From the NCBI RefSeq assembly GCF_019977395.1, contig NZ_AP024660.1, positions 4,526,001 through 4,590,000 on the forward strand: DNA of 64,000 nt, in the 5' to 3' direction. This document shows positions 1 through 8,736 of this stretch, piece by piece; position 1 is the first letter of the stretch, and the number at the start of each line of letters is the position of its first letter. Under the pieces are notes generated by a model, which worked only from the letters and a program-made list of their open reading frames with translations, was not told the origin of the DNA and did no database searches. The translations under genes were made by a program, and so were the position numbers. Source of the DNA: Arthrobacter sp. NicSoilC5 (GTDB taxonomy: Bacteria; Actinomycetota; Actinomycetes; Actinomycetales; Micrococcaceae).

Positions 1-224
1 CGCAGCTGGCGGCTGGCTTTCGCGGCGCCCGCCGGGTTCAGCCCGCGGCGCAGGTGCTGCCCGGCCTGGGAGGCAGCGTGGAGCGTGTGGTACGTGGCGC
101 GTTCTGCGTCAGTGCCCAGCTCACGGAAGGAGCGGAGCACCTTCAGGCCCACGCCGACGACGACGGTAATGGCCATGGCGATCACCGCAACGGCCGCGGC
201 GGTGAGGAGGGGGGAGTCCGGCAT
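1..224 (-). CDS. Sensor histidine kinase, N-terminal fragment (cut by window edge)
   Basis: Only the first 74 codons are present. The protein opens with MPDSPLLTAAAVAVIAMAIT, a single hydrophobic segment at about residues 6-26. A cytoplasmic stretch follows with the pattern ELGTDAERATYHTLHAAS, which I recognise from LytS-like actinobacterial sensor kinases encoded next to DUF485/actP operons. The catalytic domains lie outside the window. It is divergent from the acetate-uptake operon, so a role in sensing acetate or related carboxylates is plausible but inferred. The ATG at 224 is the first good start; no strong ribosome site is visible. Confidence 0.6.
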   Translation of the reverse strand, partial: MPDSPLLTAAAVAVIAMAITVVVGVGLKVLRSFRELGTDAERATYHTLHAASQAGQHLRRGLNPAGAAKASRQL

Positions 225-324
225 GGTGCCCAGCGTAGCGGCGGGTGCCGCTTGCCGCAGCATCGCAACCGTTGAGCGACAGTGGGCGGTGAAGTGCTGG
301 AACACAGCGGCGCGCGGGCGGCAA

Positions 325-340
325 AGTGATTGGTGTCACA
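325..340. promoter_or_regulatory. Crp/GlxR-like palindrome upstream of DUF485-actP
   Basis: AGTGATTGGTGTCACA fits the Crp-family consensus TGTGA-N6-TCACA with one mismatch at the first base. The GTGA/TCAC cores are perfect. It lies between the divergent kinase gene and the acetate-uptake operon, centred about 106 bp upstream of the DUF485 start. Binding by a Crp/GlxR protein is inferred. Confidence 0.55.
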
Positions 341-438
341 TCTGCGGTGCCCCTGCGTGGTGCTGTCGGCCAGGCCCCCTGTCCAGCAGTCCGGGGCCCT
401 CCGCCCGGTGTGTTCCGGCAACTCAATGAGGAGGAACG

Positions 439-819
439 ATGGGTAATGATGCCCATACTCCGGACGCAGCGGCGTCCGTGGACTTTGAACAAGTCCAGTC
501 GACCGGGCAGTTCCAGGAATTGCGCAAGCGTCACCGCAGCTTTGTCTTCCCCATGGCAGTGGCCTTCCTGCTGTGGTACTTCGCCTATGTGCTGCTCGCC
601 GACTACGCGGTGGGATTCATGTCCACCAAAGTCTGGGGCAACATCAACATCGGCCTGATCCTGGGCCTGCTCCAGTTCGTCTCGACCTTCGCCATCACCG
701 GCTGGTACGTGCACTACTCCAACAAGCGGCTGGACCCCATCGCCACCGAGATCAGGCACGAAATCGAGGGGCACGAATTCGATAAGAACGGAAACCGAGT
801 GGGCGGAGCCAACAAATGA
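439..819 (+). CDS. DUF485 membrane protein (YjcH-like), partner of acetate permease
   Basis: A 126-residue protein with two transmembrane segments (about residues 37-58 and 70-92) and charged ends, the typical size and layout of DUF485/YjcH. In many bacteria this family is encoded directly before the acetate/cation symporter; its molecular role is not settled. A strong GAGGA ribosome site precedes the ATG. The gene overlaps the next one by 4 bp, so translation is probably coupled. Confidence 0.88.
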   Translation: MGNDAHTPDAAASVDFEQVQSTGQFQELRKRHRSFVFPMAVAFLLWYFAYVLLADYAVGFMSTKVWGNINIGLILGLLQFVSTFAITGWYVHYSNKRLDPIATEIRHEIEGHEFDKNGNRVGGANK

Positions 820-2432
820 TCGCAATTCCCGCCGCGGTGGATGTCGCCGCCCTCAAGGACACCACCCTTCTGAACATGGGCATCTTCGGCCTGTTCGTGG
901 CCGTGACCATGGTGATCGTGTTCCGCGCCAGCCGCAACAACAAGACCGCCGCCGACTACTACGCCGCCGGACGCTCCTTCACGGGCTCGCAGAACGGCAC
1001 CGCCATCGCCGGCGACTACCTGTCCGCCGCCTCCTTCCTGGGAATTACCGGGGCCATCGCCATCAACGGCTACGACGGATTCATGTACTCCATCGGCTTC
1101 CTGGTGGCCTGGCTCGTGGCGCTGCTGCTGGTGGCTGAACTGCTGCGCAACACCGGCAAGTTCACCATGGCGGACGTGCTGTCCTTCCGGCTGAAGCAGC
1201 GGCCGGTCCGGATCGCCGCCGCCATCTCCACCCTCGCGGTCTGCTTCTTCTACCTGCTGGCCCAGATGGCTGGGGCGGGAAGCCTGATCTCCCTCCTGCT
1301 GGGCATCAGCGACTGGGGCGGACAGGCCCTGGTGATCATCGTCGTCGGCGCCCTCATGATCATGTACGTCCTGATCGGCGGCATGAAGGGCACCACCTGG
1401 GTCCAGATCATCAAGGCCATGCTGCTGATCGCCGGCGCCGCCGTAATGACCCTCTGGGTCCTGGCCATCTACGGCTTCAACCTCTCGGCCCTGCTGGGCG
1501 GCGCCGTGGAGACCGCCAAGAACCCGGCCGTCCTCAATCCGGGCCTGCAGTACGGCAAGTCGGACACCTCCAAGCTGGACTTCATGTCCCTCGGCCTGGC
1601 GCTGGTGCTGGGCACCGCCGCCCTGCCACACGTGCTGATGCGCTTCTACACGGTCCCGACCGCCAAGGAAGCCCGCAAATCGGTCGTCTGGTCCATCTGG
1701 CTGATCGGTATCTTCTACCTGTTCACCCTGGTGCTGGGCTACGGCGCCGCAGCGCTGGTCGGAGCGGACACGATCAAGGGCGCCCCCGGCGGCGTCAACT
1801 CGGCAGCTCCGCTGCTGGCATTCCACCTGGGCGGGCCACTGCTGCTCGGCTTCATCTCCGCGGTGGCGTTCGCCACCATCCTGGCGGTGGTGGCCGGCCT
1901 CACCATCACGGCCGCAGCATCGTTCGCGCATGACATCTACGCCAATGTCATCGCCAAGGGCAAGGCCGACGCCGCCACAGAAGTCCGGGTTGCCCGGCGA
2001 ACCGTGGTGGTCATCGGCATCCTGGCCATCCTGGGCGGCATCTTCGCCAACGGCCAGAACGTGGCCTTCCTGGTGGCACTGGCCTTCGCCGTCGCCGCAT
2101 CGGCGAACCTGCCCACCATCATCTACTCCCTGTTCTGGCGGAAGTTCACCACGCAGGGCGCGCTGTGGAGCATGTACGGCGGCCTCGCTTCGGCGATCCT
2201 GCTCATCATCTTCTCCCCGGTGGTCTCGGGACTGAAGACCTCCATGATCCCCGGGGCAAACTTCGCCCTCTTCCCGCTCAGCAACCCGGGCATCGTCTCG
2301 ATCCCGCTGGCCTTCTTCCTGGGCTGGCTGGGCACCACCCTGGACAAGAGGCGGGAGGACGTGACGAAGCAGGCCGAGATGGAAGTCCGCTCGCTGACCG
2401 GCATCGGTGCCGAAAAGGCGGTGGACCACTAA
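816..2432 (+). CDS. actP: Cation/acetate symporter ActP
   Basis: A 538-residue sodium:solute symporter family protein with about 13 hydrophobic helices. The region around TAADYYAAGRSFTGSQNG near residues 45-65 is characteristic of ActP-type acetate permeases. It should take up acetate and other short monocarboxylates with a cation across the plasma membrane. Length is normal. The start overlaps the DUF485 stop (ATGA), and a terminator follows the stop. The Crp-like site upstream of the operon would fit carbon-source control. Substrate assignment comes from the family and the DUF485 partner. Confidence 0.9.
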   Translation: MIAIPAAVDVAALKDTTLLNMGIFGLFVAVTMVIVFRASRNNKTAADYYAAGRSFTGSQNGTAIAGDYLSAASFLGITGAIAINGYDGFMYSIGFLVAWLVALLLVAELLRNTGKFTMADVLSFRLKQRPVRIAAAISTLAVCFFYLLAQMAGAGSLISLLLGISDWGGQALVIIVVGALMIMYVLIGGMKGTTWVQIIKAMLLIAGAAVMTLWVLAIYGFNLSALLGGAVETAKNPAVLNPGLQYGKSDTSKLDFMSLGLALVLGTAALPHVLMRFYTVPTAKEARKSVVWSIWLIGIFYLFTLVLGYGAAALVGADTIKGAPGGVNSAAPLLAFHLGGPLLLGFISAVAFATILAVVAGLTITAAASFAHDIYANVIAKGKADAATEVRVARRTVVVIGILAILGGIFANGQNVAFLVALAFAVAASANLPTIIYSLFWRKFTTQGALWSMYGGLASAILLIIFSPVVSGLKTSMIPGANFALFPLSNPGIVSIPLAFFLGWLGTTLDKRREDVTKQAEMEVRSLTGIGAEKAVDH

Positions 2433-2528
2433 AACCGGGAAACTCCACGAACCGGGACACGCCGGAACGGGGAGGGCCTGAAACAGGGACCACACCCACC
2501 AGCGCCGAACCTGTTCCGGCGCAACGTG

Positions 2529-2569
2529 AAGAGCCTCCTGCCGCGGACTGCGGCACGGAGGCTCTTTCG
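2529..2569 (+). terminator. Rho-independent terminator after actP
   Basis: AAGAGCCTC...GAGGCTCTT forms a 9-bp stem, extended inside by TGCCGC/GCGGCA, and the right arm ends in a short T-rich run. It lies between actP and the convergent gene at 2605, so it probably ends the acetate operon. Confidence 0.8.
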
Positions 2570-2604
2570 TTGGGGACGGACCCGGTGGGTTTTCCTGCGG
2601 GCGG

Positions 2605-3225
2605 TCAGCGCTGGTGGTGGCCGCCCGGTGCCAGGTTCCCGTGTTCACCATGCGGCACGGCGTACTGGCCGGCCGTCGAGGCGGCGAGGCCCGGCGTCGT
2701 AATTCCGGCCACCAGCACCGCGCCGGCGAACGCTGCCAGCAACAGCCTCCCCGGGCGCATGCCGGCCCCTGCCGGCTGCCGCGCGCTGTCCTGCTGGCCA
2801 CTGTGCCGCTGGAGCCACCCGAGCGAGGCGATGATCATCAGCGTCAGCAGGAGCGCCGAAAGCTGCGTCAGGCTGAGCCCGGAGGTGGTGGACGTGGGGA
2901 ACGCGATGGCGGCCAGGTGGGCCGCCGCCGCGCCTGCGAGGGCGTACCGCGCCCACCGGTTGCCGGCCAGCCGGTCCTTGGCCAGGAAGGCCACGGCTCC
3001 GGCCAGCAGAGCGGCTCCCCACAGGCCAGCCGCCACACCCGCAAGAAGCCCTGCCGGTCCAGGGGAGCCCGCTGCAAGGAAGCTGGAGGAGATGGCCAGG
3101 TTGACCGAGCCCGCACCGAAGCCGGCGAACCCGGTGACCAGGCGAACCGAAGAGTCCGCCTGGGGCGCCGTGGACTGTACCGTCACCGGGTGGGCCGGCG
3201 GTGCCGTGGGCCGGAGCGAAACCAT
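2605..3225 (-). CDS. Hypothetical membrane protein
   Basis: About 206 residues, with four hydrophobic segments: roughly GLLAGVAAGLWGAALLAGAV, YALAGAAAAHLAAIAFP, LSALLLTLMIIASLGWL and LLLAAFAGAVLVAGITT. It ends in a short His/Gly-rich tail (HGEHGNLAPGGHHQR). I do not recognise a named family. It sits directly downstream of the DUF4383 gene, as often seen for such pairs in Micrococcales. I prefer the ATG at 3225 because AAGG lies 6 bases before it; the ATG at 3240, 1 base after the upstream stop, is the alternative. Confidence 0.65.
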   Translation of the reverse strand: MVSLRPTAPPAHPVTVQSTAPQADSSVRLVTGFAGFGAGSVNLAISSSFLAAGSPGPAGLLAGVAAGLWGAALLAGAVAFLAKDRLAGNRWARYALAGAAAAHLAAIAFPTSTTSGLSLTQLSALLLTLMIIASLGWLQRHSGQQDSARQPAGAGMRPGRLLLAAFAGAVLVAGITTPGLAASTAGQYAVPHGEHGNLAPGGHHQR

Positions 3226-3241
3226 GCCGGACCTTGGCATG

Positions 3242-3646
3242 CTAGGCGCGGGCAGCGGCCGGGGACTTGTCCAGGGACAGGCCCACGCCGAGGAGGAGCA
3301 CGGCGCTGGCGAGGTGGAGGACGTTGTCGGCACCGTTCAGGGCGATGATGTTCAGCGGCGAATTCAGCAGGAACAGCCCCACGATGCCCACCAGGAGGTA
3401 GACGGCGCCGACGGAGGAGTTCACGGTGCGTGCGCTGTCAGTCCCGCGGAGGCCGGCGAAGAGCAGCGCGGCGCCGATGGCCAGGTGGATGACGTTGTGC
3501 AGCGGGTTGACCTCGAAGATGATGAGGTTCGCGCCTTCCGTGGCGACGAAACCGACGCCTGACGTTACGGCGAAGCCCAGGAGGCCGACCAGCAGGTAGA
3601 CGGCTCCGAAAATGGTGGCGACGAGGCGGTTGGGTGAGTTGCGCAT
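3242..3646 (-). CDS. DUF4383 membrane protein
   Basis: A 134-residue protein with four transmembrane helices. The start MRNSPNRLVATIFGAVYLLV, the repeated GAVYLLVG elements and the NPLHNVIHL and GADNVLHLASA motifs are typical of DUF4383. The function of the family is unknown. The ATG at 3646 was chosen because a clear GGAAGGA site precedes it; upstream residues in frame look non-coding. It is cotranscribed with the membrane protein gene that follows it on the minus strand. Confidence 0.85.
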   Translation of the reverse strand: MRNSPNRLVATIFGAVYLLVGLLGFAVTSGVGFVATEGANLIIFEVNPLHNVIHLAIGAALLFAGLRGTDSARTVNSSVGAVYLLVGIVGLFLLNSPLNIIALNGADNVLHLASAVLLLGVGLSLDKSPAAARA

Positions 3647-3792
3647 GGTCCGAATCCTTCCTTCAGGGCGGGTGGGTTGTCCCGCCGGATGTGGGCCCCG
3701 GACGGGGCCCTCGGAAGCGATTCGGATCATTGCCGGGGTCGGATGGGTGAAAAGGTCAGTACCCTTTGCATTTTCCGTCCGGCTGGTCCCGG

Positions 3793-4338
3793 CTAGGCCG
3801 CGGGGCGCAGCTTGATGTTGGTCATCAGCAGCTTGTCGGTGCCCTGGAAGCGGTAGGCCAGGTCAACCTTCTTTCCGGTGCAGCTGATCTGGCCCACCAC
3901 CTCGGCGGACTTCACGCTGTTATCGGTGGCAACCTTGAGGTTGTTGTATGCCGGCTGGCAGGAACTGTCCATTTCCAGGCTCTTAACGCCGGAGATGAAG
4001 GCCTCCTTGGAAAGCTGCTTCTTCAAGTCCGGGTCAAGGTATTCGTCGTAGGCGCCGGACGAATCCCCGGCAATCACCTTCTTGGTGAAATCATCCGCAA
4101 GGCCACGTGCCTGGTTGGTGGCGCTTCCCACCACGTTCACCAGGATCACGATGCCGAGGATCACCAGGAGCAGCACCCCGCCAATGCTGCCAAGGATGAT
4201 CCACAGCTTCCGACGGCTCCGCTGGCGTGGCGGCTCCCCGGGAAGGCCGAACGGCGCGGGCTGCTCCGGCAGCCGGCCAAACTGCTGTGGCGTGAAGCCC
4301 GCCTGGCCCTGCCGGTACGGATCCTGGGGACTGCTCAA
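3793..4338 (-). CDS. Single-pass membrane protein with extracytoplasmic DUF4878-like domain
   Basis: About 181 residues. A Pro/Gln-rich cytoplasmic N-terminus is followed by one helix (about LWIILGSIGGVLLLVILGIV). An outside domain follows with two cysteines (SSCQPAYNN and ISCTGKK) that could pair. The domain resembles small lumazine-binding-like modules of the DUF4878 type, but I hold that loosely. The TTG at 4338 has AAAGG 7 bases upstream and fits better than the ATG at 4419. It appears to be a single-gene unit. Confidence 0.6.
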   Translation of the reverse strand: MSSPQDPYRQGQAGFTPQQFGRLPEQPAPFGLPGEPPRQRSRRKLWIILGSIGGVLLLVILGIVILVNVVGSATNQARGLADDFTKKVIAGDSSGAYDEYLDPDLKKQLSKEAFISGVKSLEMDSSCQPAYNNLKVATDNSVKSAEVVGQISCTGKKVDLAYRFQGTDKLLMTNIKLRPAA

Positions 4339-4479
4339 GGGTGGGCCTTTCGTGGAACAGGCGCTCTGGCGCCGGCGGACTGCCCCGGACCGTCCCGGCC
4401 CGGCAGATGACTGGAACAAGCCTATAACCCAGGCCGCCGCCGTCGTGCCTGAAGTGCCGCACCGGGGGTTCCGCTGCTG

Positions 4480-4953
4480 CTAGCTGCCTTCGGAGCCGCG
4501 GTCCAGCAGGGGCTGCAACCGGAAGGGGATCAGCTCGCCCATTGCCAGGGCCGTGTCTGCCCGCTCCACGCCGTCGCACGCCAGGATCTTGCCGTTGATG
4601 CGGAAAAGGTCCTCGGCGTCCCTGGCCACCACGCGCAGCAGCAGGTCTGCCGACCCCGTCAGCCCGTAACCCTCCAGGACCTCGGGGATGGCGGCGATTT
4701 CCCCGGCAAGCCGCCCGAGTTTCTGCTGCTGGACGTGGACGGAGATGAACGCCATCAGCGGATAGCCCAGTGCCACCGGGTTGAGGCGCCGCTCGAAGGA
4801 CAGGAAGACGTGCTTCTTTTCCAGTTGGGCCATGCGCGCCTGGACGGTATTGCGGGACAGGCCAAGCTTCTGCGCGAGGGCCACCACGGTACGGCGCGGA
4901 TCCTGCGCCAACGCCGACAGCAGGCGGGTGTCAGTGCCATCCAAAGCTCGCAT
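4480..4953 (-). CDS. Lrp/AsnC-family transcriptional regulator, likely BkdR-type
   Basis: A 157-residue protein of normal Lrp length. The N-terminal helix-turn-helix covers about residues 5-50 (VVALAQKLGLSRNTVQARMA). The C-terminal AsnC ligand-binding domain has MAFISVHVQQ and the glycine-rich LEGYGLTGSADLLLRVVARD segment. It is divergent from bkdABC, and Lrp-type regulators beside branched-chain keto acid dehydrogenase operons commonly control them in response to branched-chain amino acids. Control of this operon is inferred. The ATG at 4953 keeps a standard N-terminus; an in-frame GTG at 4971 is possible. Confidence 0.85.
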   Translation of the reverse strand: MRALDGTDTRLLSALAQDPRRTVVALAQKLGLSRNTVQARMAQLEKKHVFLSFERRLNPVALGYPLMAFISVHVQQQKLGRLAGEIAAIPEVLEGYGLTGSADLLLRVVARDAEDLFRINGKILACDGVERADTALAMGELIPFRLQPLLDRGSEGS

Positions 4954-5037
4954 AATGCGCAACGCTAGCACGGTGCCGGGGCGCGGGACAGGGCACTTTG
5001 CTCAGAAACAGCGGTGGTGGTTGTACCCTCTGGGCAT

Positions 5038-5053
5038 TGTGAGTAGGGTCACA
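5038..5053. promoter_or_regulatory. Perfect Crp/GlxR consensus palindrome between lrp and bkdA
   Basis: TGTGAGTAGGGTCACA matches TGTGA-N6-TCACA without mismatch. It lies in the divergent promoter region, centred about 101 bp before the bkdA start and about 92 bp from the lrp start. It suggests cAMP-dependent control of branched-chain keto acid oxidation; binding is inferred. Confidence 0.65.
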
Positions 5054-5146
5054 GTATCTGGGGCAATGACGCCCGGAAGGCCGGTGGCGGCAGGGGCCAA
5101 AAGCCCGCAAACCACGGGTCAACGACGTTCGAAGGTTGCGGCAATC

Positions 5147-6316
5147 GTGTCTACAGACCAAACGGGCCATGACGGCGCTAACACCCCCCAAAGCGCAGGG
5201 AATCCAGGAGAAACCGGGCCGGAATTCCTTCAGCTGATTACCCCGGCCGGTGAACGGATCAGCCACCCAGAGTTCGATTTCTGGGTCCGGGACATCACCG
5301 ATGACCAGTTGTGCTCCCTCTTTGAGGACATGACCGTCATCCGGCGGATTGATGTTGAGGCCACAGCCCTGCAGCGGCAGGGGGAGCTGGCCCTCTGGCC
5401 CCCGCTCCTGGGCCAGGAGGCGGCCCAGATCGGGTCCGGACGGTCACTGCGCGCAGACGACTTTGTGTTCTCCAGCTACCGCGAGAACGGCGTGGCCTAC
5501 TGCCGCGGCGTGGACCTGACGGACCTCCTGCGGGTCTGGCGCGGAAACGCCTCCGGCGGCTGGGACCCGTACAGCATCAACATGGCCACCCCGCAGATCA
5601 TCATTGGCGCCCAGACCCTGCATGCCACCGGCTACGCCATGGGCATCCAGAACGATGGTGCCGATGCCGTGGCCGTCACCTACTTTGGCGACGGTGCCAC
5701 CAGTGAGGGCGACGTGAACGAGGCCATGGTGTTCGCGGCCAGCTTCCAGGTCCCGGTGGTGTTCTTCTGCACCAACAACCACTGGGCCATCTCCGAGCCC
5801 GTGCGCCTGCAGTCCCACATCCAGCTCGCGGACCGCGCCACCGGTTTCGGAATCCCCAGCCTGCGGGTGGACGGCAACGATGTCCTGGCGGTCATGGCCG
5901 CCACCAGGCTGGCCCTTGACCGCGCACGGCGCGGCGGCGGCCCCACCTTCATCGAAGCCGTCAGCTACCGCATGGGGCCGCACACCACCGCCGACGACCC
6001 CACCCGGTACCGGGACGCCAATGAGCTGGAGGACTGGGCCGCCAAGGACCCCATCAGCAGGCTGGCCGGCCTCCTGGAGCGCAAGGGACTGCTGACCGGG
6101 GAGCTGCAGCAGCACGTCAAGGACAAGGCCGACACCGTGGCCGCGCAGATGCGCCGCGGCTGCACCACCATGCCGGAGCCTCAGCCCATGGACATCTTCA
6201 AGCATGTCTACAGCACGCCCAATTCCTGGCTGGAACGCCAGCAGGACCACTATGCACGGTATTTGGCCTCCTTCGGCGATCCCGCAGGTGCCGTTTCAGA
6301 GGAAGGTGCACGCTGA
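5147..6316 (+). CDS. bkdA: Branched-chain 2-oxoacid dehydrogenase E1 alpha subunit
   Basis: About 389 residues. The thiamine diphosphate motif starts at GDGATSEGDVNEA and ends near NNHWAISEP; the E1-alpha loop with SYRMGPHTTADDPTRY follows. With E1 beta it decarboxylates 2-oxo acids and passes the acyl group to the lipoyl E2. The neighbours (isovaleryl-CoA-type degradation genes and an Lrp regulator) favour branched-chain keto acids over pyruvate, though the sequence alone cannot exclude pyruvate dehydrogenase. The GTG at 5147 gives a normal family length; the in-frame ATG at 5066 would add 27 residues. The stop overlaps the next start. Confidence 0.85.
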   Translation: MSTDQTGHDGANTPQSAGNPGETGPEFLQLITPAGERISHPEFDFWVRDITDDQLCSLFEDMTVIRRIDVEATALQRQGELALWPPLLGQEAAQIGSGRSLRADDFVFSSYRENGVAYCRGVDLTDLLRVWRGNASGGWDPYSINMATPQIIIGAQTLHATGYAMGIQNDGADAVAVTYFGDGATSEGDVNEAMVFAASFQVPVVFFCTNNHWAISEPVRLQSHIQLADRATGFGIPSLRVDGNDVLAVMAATRLALDRARRGGGPTFIEAVSYRMGPHTTADDPTRYRDANELEDWAAKDPISRLAGLLERKGLLTGELQQHVKDKADTVAAQMRRGCTTMPEPQPMDIFKHVYSTPNSWLERQQDHYARYLASFGDPAGAVSEEGAR

Positions 6317-7326
6317 TGACCCAGTTGACCTTTGCCCGCGCCATCAACGCCGGGCTCCGGAAGTCGCTGGAAAACGACTCCAAGGTGGTTCTCCTCGGCG
6401 AGGACATCGGCGCCCTGGGCGGTGTGTTCCGCGTGACGGACGGCCTGCAAAAGGACTTCGGAACCCACCGCGTGGTGGATACCCCGCTGGCGGAGTCCGC
6501 CATCGTGGGAACCGCCGTCGGCCTGGCTTACCGCGGCTACCGGCCCGTCGTGGAAATACAGTTCGACGGGTTCATCTATCCGGCCTTCGACCAGATCGTC
6601 AGCCAGGTTGCCAAGCTGCACTACCGCACCCGTGGGGCCGTCAAAATGCCCATCACCATCAGGGTCCCGTTCGGCGGCGGCATTGGCTCACCGGAGCACC
6701 ATTCCGAATCCCCGGAAGCCTACTTCACCCATACCTCGGGGCTGCGGGTGGTCACCGTGGCCAACCCCCAGGACGCCTATACGGTCATCCAGCAGGCCAT
6801 CGCCTGTGACGATCCCGTTCTGTACTTCGAGCCCAAGCGCCGCTACCACGACAAAGGCGAGGTGGACGAGAACGCAGATCCTGCCTCGGCCCTCCCCATG
6901 GACAAGGCCCGGGTGCTGACCACCGGCAACGACGTCACGCTCGTTGCCTACGGGCCACTGGTCAAGACCGCCCTGGACGCAGCCTCCGCCGCCGCGGACG
7001 AGGGCATCTCCATTGAAGTCATCGACCTGCGCTCGCTGGCCCCCGTGGACTACGAACCGGTGGTGGCCTCGGTGCGCAAGACCGGGCGCCTGGTGGTCAC
7101 GCACGAGGCTGCCCAGTCCGGCGGGCTGGGAGCGGAAGTGGCGGCCAGCATCACCGAACGGTGCTTCTACCACCTCGAGGCCGCTCCGGTCCGGGTGACG
7201 GGGTTCGACATTCCCTACCCCTACTCCAAGCTGGAAATGCACCACCTCCCGGGCCTGGACCGCATCCTGGACGGCGTGGACCGTGCCCTTGGCCGCCCCA
7301 ATTCCCTGAGTGGACTGGAAGGATGA
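6316..7326 (+). CDS. bkdB: Branched-chain 2-oxoacid dehydrogenase E1 beta subunit
   Basis: A 336-residue transketolase-fold subunit. It has the LLGEDIGALGGVFRVTDGL opening, the PLAESAIVG segment, the FGGGIGSPEHHSESPEAYF loop, and the C-terminal transketolase domain with IDLRSLAPVDYE. It pairs with the alpha subunit to form the E1 heterotetramer. Its start overlaps the bkdA stop by one base and its stop overlaps the E2 start (ATGA), so the three subunits are probably translated together. Confidence 0.9.
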   Translation: MTQLTFARAINAGLRKSLENDSKVVLLGEDIGALGGVFRVTDGLQKDFGTHRVVDTPLAESAIVGTAVGLAYRGYRPVVEIQFDGFIYPAFDQIVSQVAKLHYRTRGAVKMPITIRVPFGGGIGSPEHHSESPEAYFTHTSGLRVVTVANPQDAYTVIQQAIACDDPVLYFEPKRRYHDKGEVDENADPASALPMDKARVLTTGNDVTLVAYGPLVKTALDAASAAADEGISIEVIDLRSLAPVDYEPVVASVRKTGRLVVTHEAAQSGGLGAEVAASITERCFYHLEAAPVRVTGFDIPYPYSKLEMHHLPGLDRILDGVDRALGRPNSLSGLEG

Positions 7327-8714
7327 GCGCCACCATGATCAAGGAATTCCGTCTCCCGGACCTGGGGGAGGGACTTACCGAGTCAGAAATCCTCAGCTGG
7401 AAGGTGGACGTTGGCGACACCGTCAGCCTGAACCAGGTCATCGCCGAAGTTGAAACCGCCAAGGCCGTGGTGGAACTGCCGTCACCGTTCGCCGGGGTCA
7501 TCAAGGAACTTCACGAACAGCCCGGTTCCGTAGTGGAGGTGGGCAAGCCGATCGTCTCCTTCGAAGTTCCGGACGACGCCGGGTCCGCACCTTTGGCGCC
7601 GTCGGGCGCCGCGGGCGCGGGGTCCGGGGAGGCTGCGGTGGAAACCCCGAAAAGGGAACCGAACCTTGTGGGGTACGGCGCCGTCGTCGAAGGTTCCGGG
7701 CGCCCCACGCGCCGGGCGCGGAACTTTGCCCCGGTGATTGAGGCGGGGGGAACCATGGCCCCGGAGGCCGGCCTGGTCGCGCCTGCAGCTGTCCAACCAG
7801 CACCTGTGGAGGGCAAGGCCGCCGAACGTCCCCGGTCCACGCCCCCGGTCCGCAAGCTGGCCAAGGACCTTGGCCTGGACCTCGCCCAGGTTCCCGGGAC
7901 CGGTCCCGGTGGCCTGATCACGCGGGAGGACGTGCAGGAGTTTTCCGGGCACGCCGCGGAACCTGCCCTGCAGGCGCAGGGGGCCGCGTCCCCAGGTGGA
8001 GCCAGGTCGGGGGAGCGGGAGACCCGGACCCCTATTAAGGGGGTACGCAAGCACACCGCTGCCGCGATGGTGCAGAGCGCCTTCACCGCGCCGCATGCCA
8101 CCGAATTCCTGACCGTGGATGTCACGCCGAGCCTGGAGCTGCTGGCCAAACTCAAGACCAGCAGGGAATTCGCGGGTATCAAGCTCACCCCATTGACGCT
8201 CGCCGCCAAAGCCCTCCTGATCGCCCTGCGCCGCAACCCGGCACTGAACTCCCGCTGGGACGAAGAAAACCAGGAGATCGTCACCTTCAATTACGTGAAC
8301 CTGGGCATCGCCGCCGCTACGCCGCGCGGACTCACGGTTCCGAACATCAAGGACGCCGAGGCCCTCCCGCTCCCGCAGCTGGCCCAGGCGCTCACGGCGC
8401 TCGCCGAAACCGCGCGGGCGGGCAAGACCACGCCGGCGGACCTCTCCGGCGGCACCATCTCCATTACCAACATCGGCGTCTTCGGCATCGACGCAGGCAC
8501 CCCAATCCTCAATCCGGGGGAGGCGGCGATCCTCGGACTGGGGGCGGTCCGGACCATGCCATGGGAATACCGGGGCGAGGTGGCGCTGCGCCAGGTGCTG
8601 ACGCTGAGCCTGTCCTTCGACCACCGCCTGGTGGACGGGGAGCAAGGCTCCCGGTTCCTGGCGGACGTGGGGGCCATCCTGGCCGAGCCGGGCATGGTGC
8701 TCACCATGGTGTAG
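7323..8714 (+). CDS. bkdC: Dihydrolipoamide acyltransferase E2 component
   Basis: About 463 residues. One lipoyl domain (residues 1-80) has the lipoylated lysine at about K47 in VETAKAVVEL. A linker leads to a peripheral subunit-binding domain (about 172-206, TPPVRKLAKDLGLDLAQVPG). The C-terminal catalytic acyltransferase domain ends with FDHRLVDGEQGSRF, which contains the active-site histidine. It accepts the acyl group from E1 and transfers it to CoA. The E3 (lipoamide dehydrogenase) gene is not in this window. The ATG at 7323 overlaps the bkdB stop and gives the expected N-terminus. Confidence 0.92.
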   Translation: MSATMIKEFRLPDLGEGLTESEILSWKVDVGDTVSLNQVIAEVETAKAVVELPSPFAGVIKELHEQPGSVVEVGKPIVSFEVPDDAGSAPLAPSGAAGAGSGEAAVETPKREPNLVGYGAVVEGSGRPTRRARNFAPVIEAGGTMAPEAGLVAPAAVQPAPVEGKAAERPRSTPPVRKLAKDLGLDLAQVPGTGPGGLITREDVQEFSGHAAEPALQAQGAASPGGARSGERETRTPIKGVRKHTAAAMVQSAFTAPHATEFLTVDVTPSLELLAKLKTSREFAGIKLTPLTLAAKALLIALRRNPALNSRWDEENQEIVTFNYVNLGIAAATPRGLTVPNIKDAEALPLPQLAQALTALAETARAGKTTPADLSGGTISITNIGVFGIDAGTPILNPGEAAILGLGAVRTMPWEYRGEVALRQVLTLSLSFDHRLVDGEQGSRFLADVGAILAEPGMVLTMV

Positions 8715-8736
8715 CGGCTCCTGGCCTGCACATCAC

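Noticed and set aside
714..2801. Long minus-strand open frame opposite actP
   Set aside because: It is antisense to a clear ActP, with low-complexity Gly/Arg/His/Asp composition typical of shadow frames in high-GC DNA.
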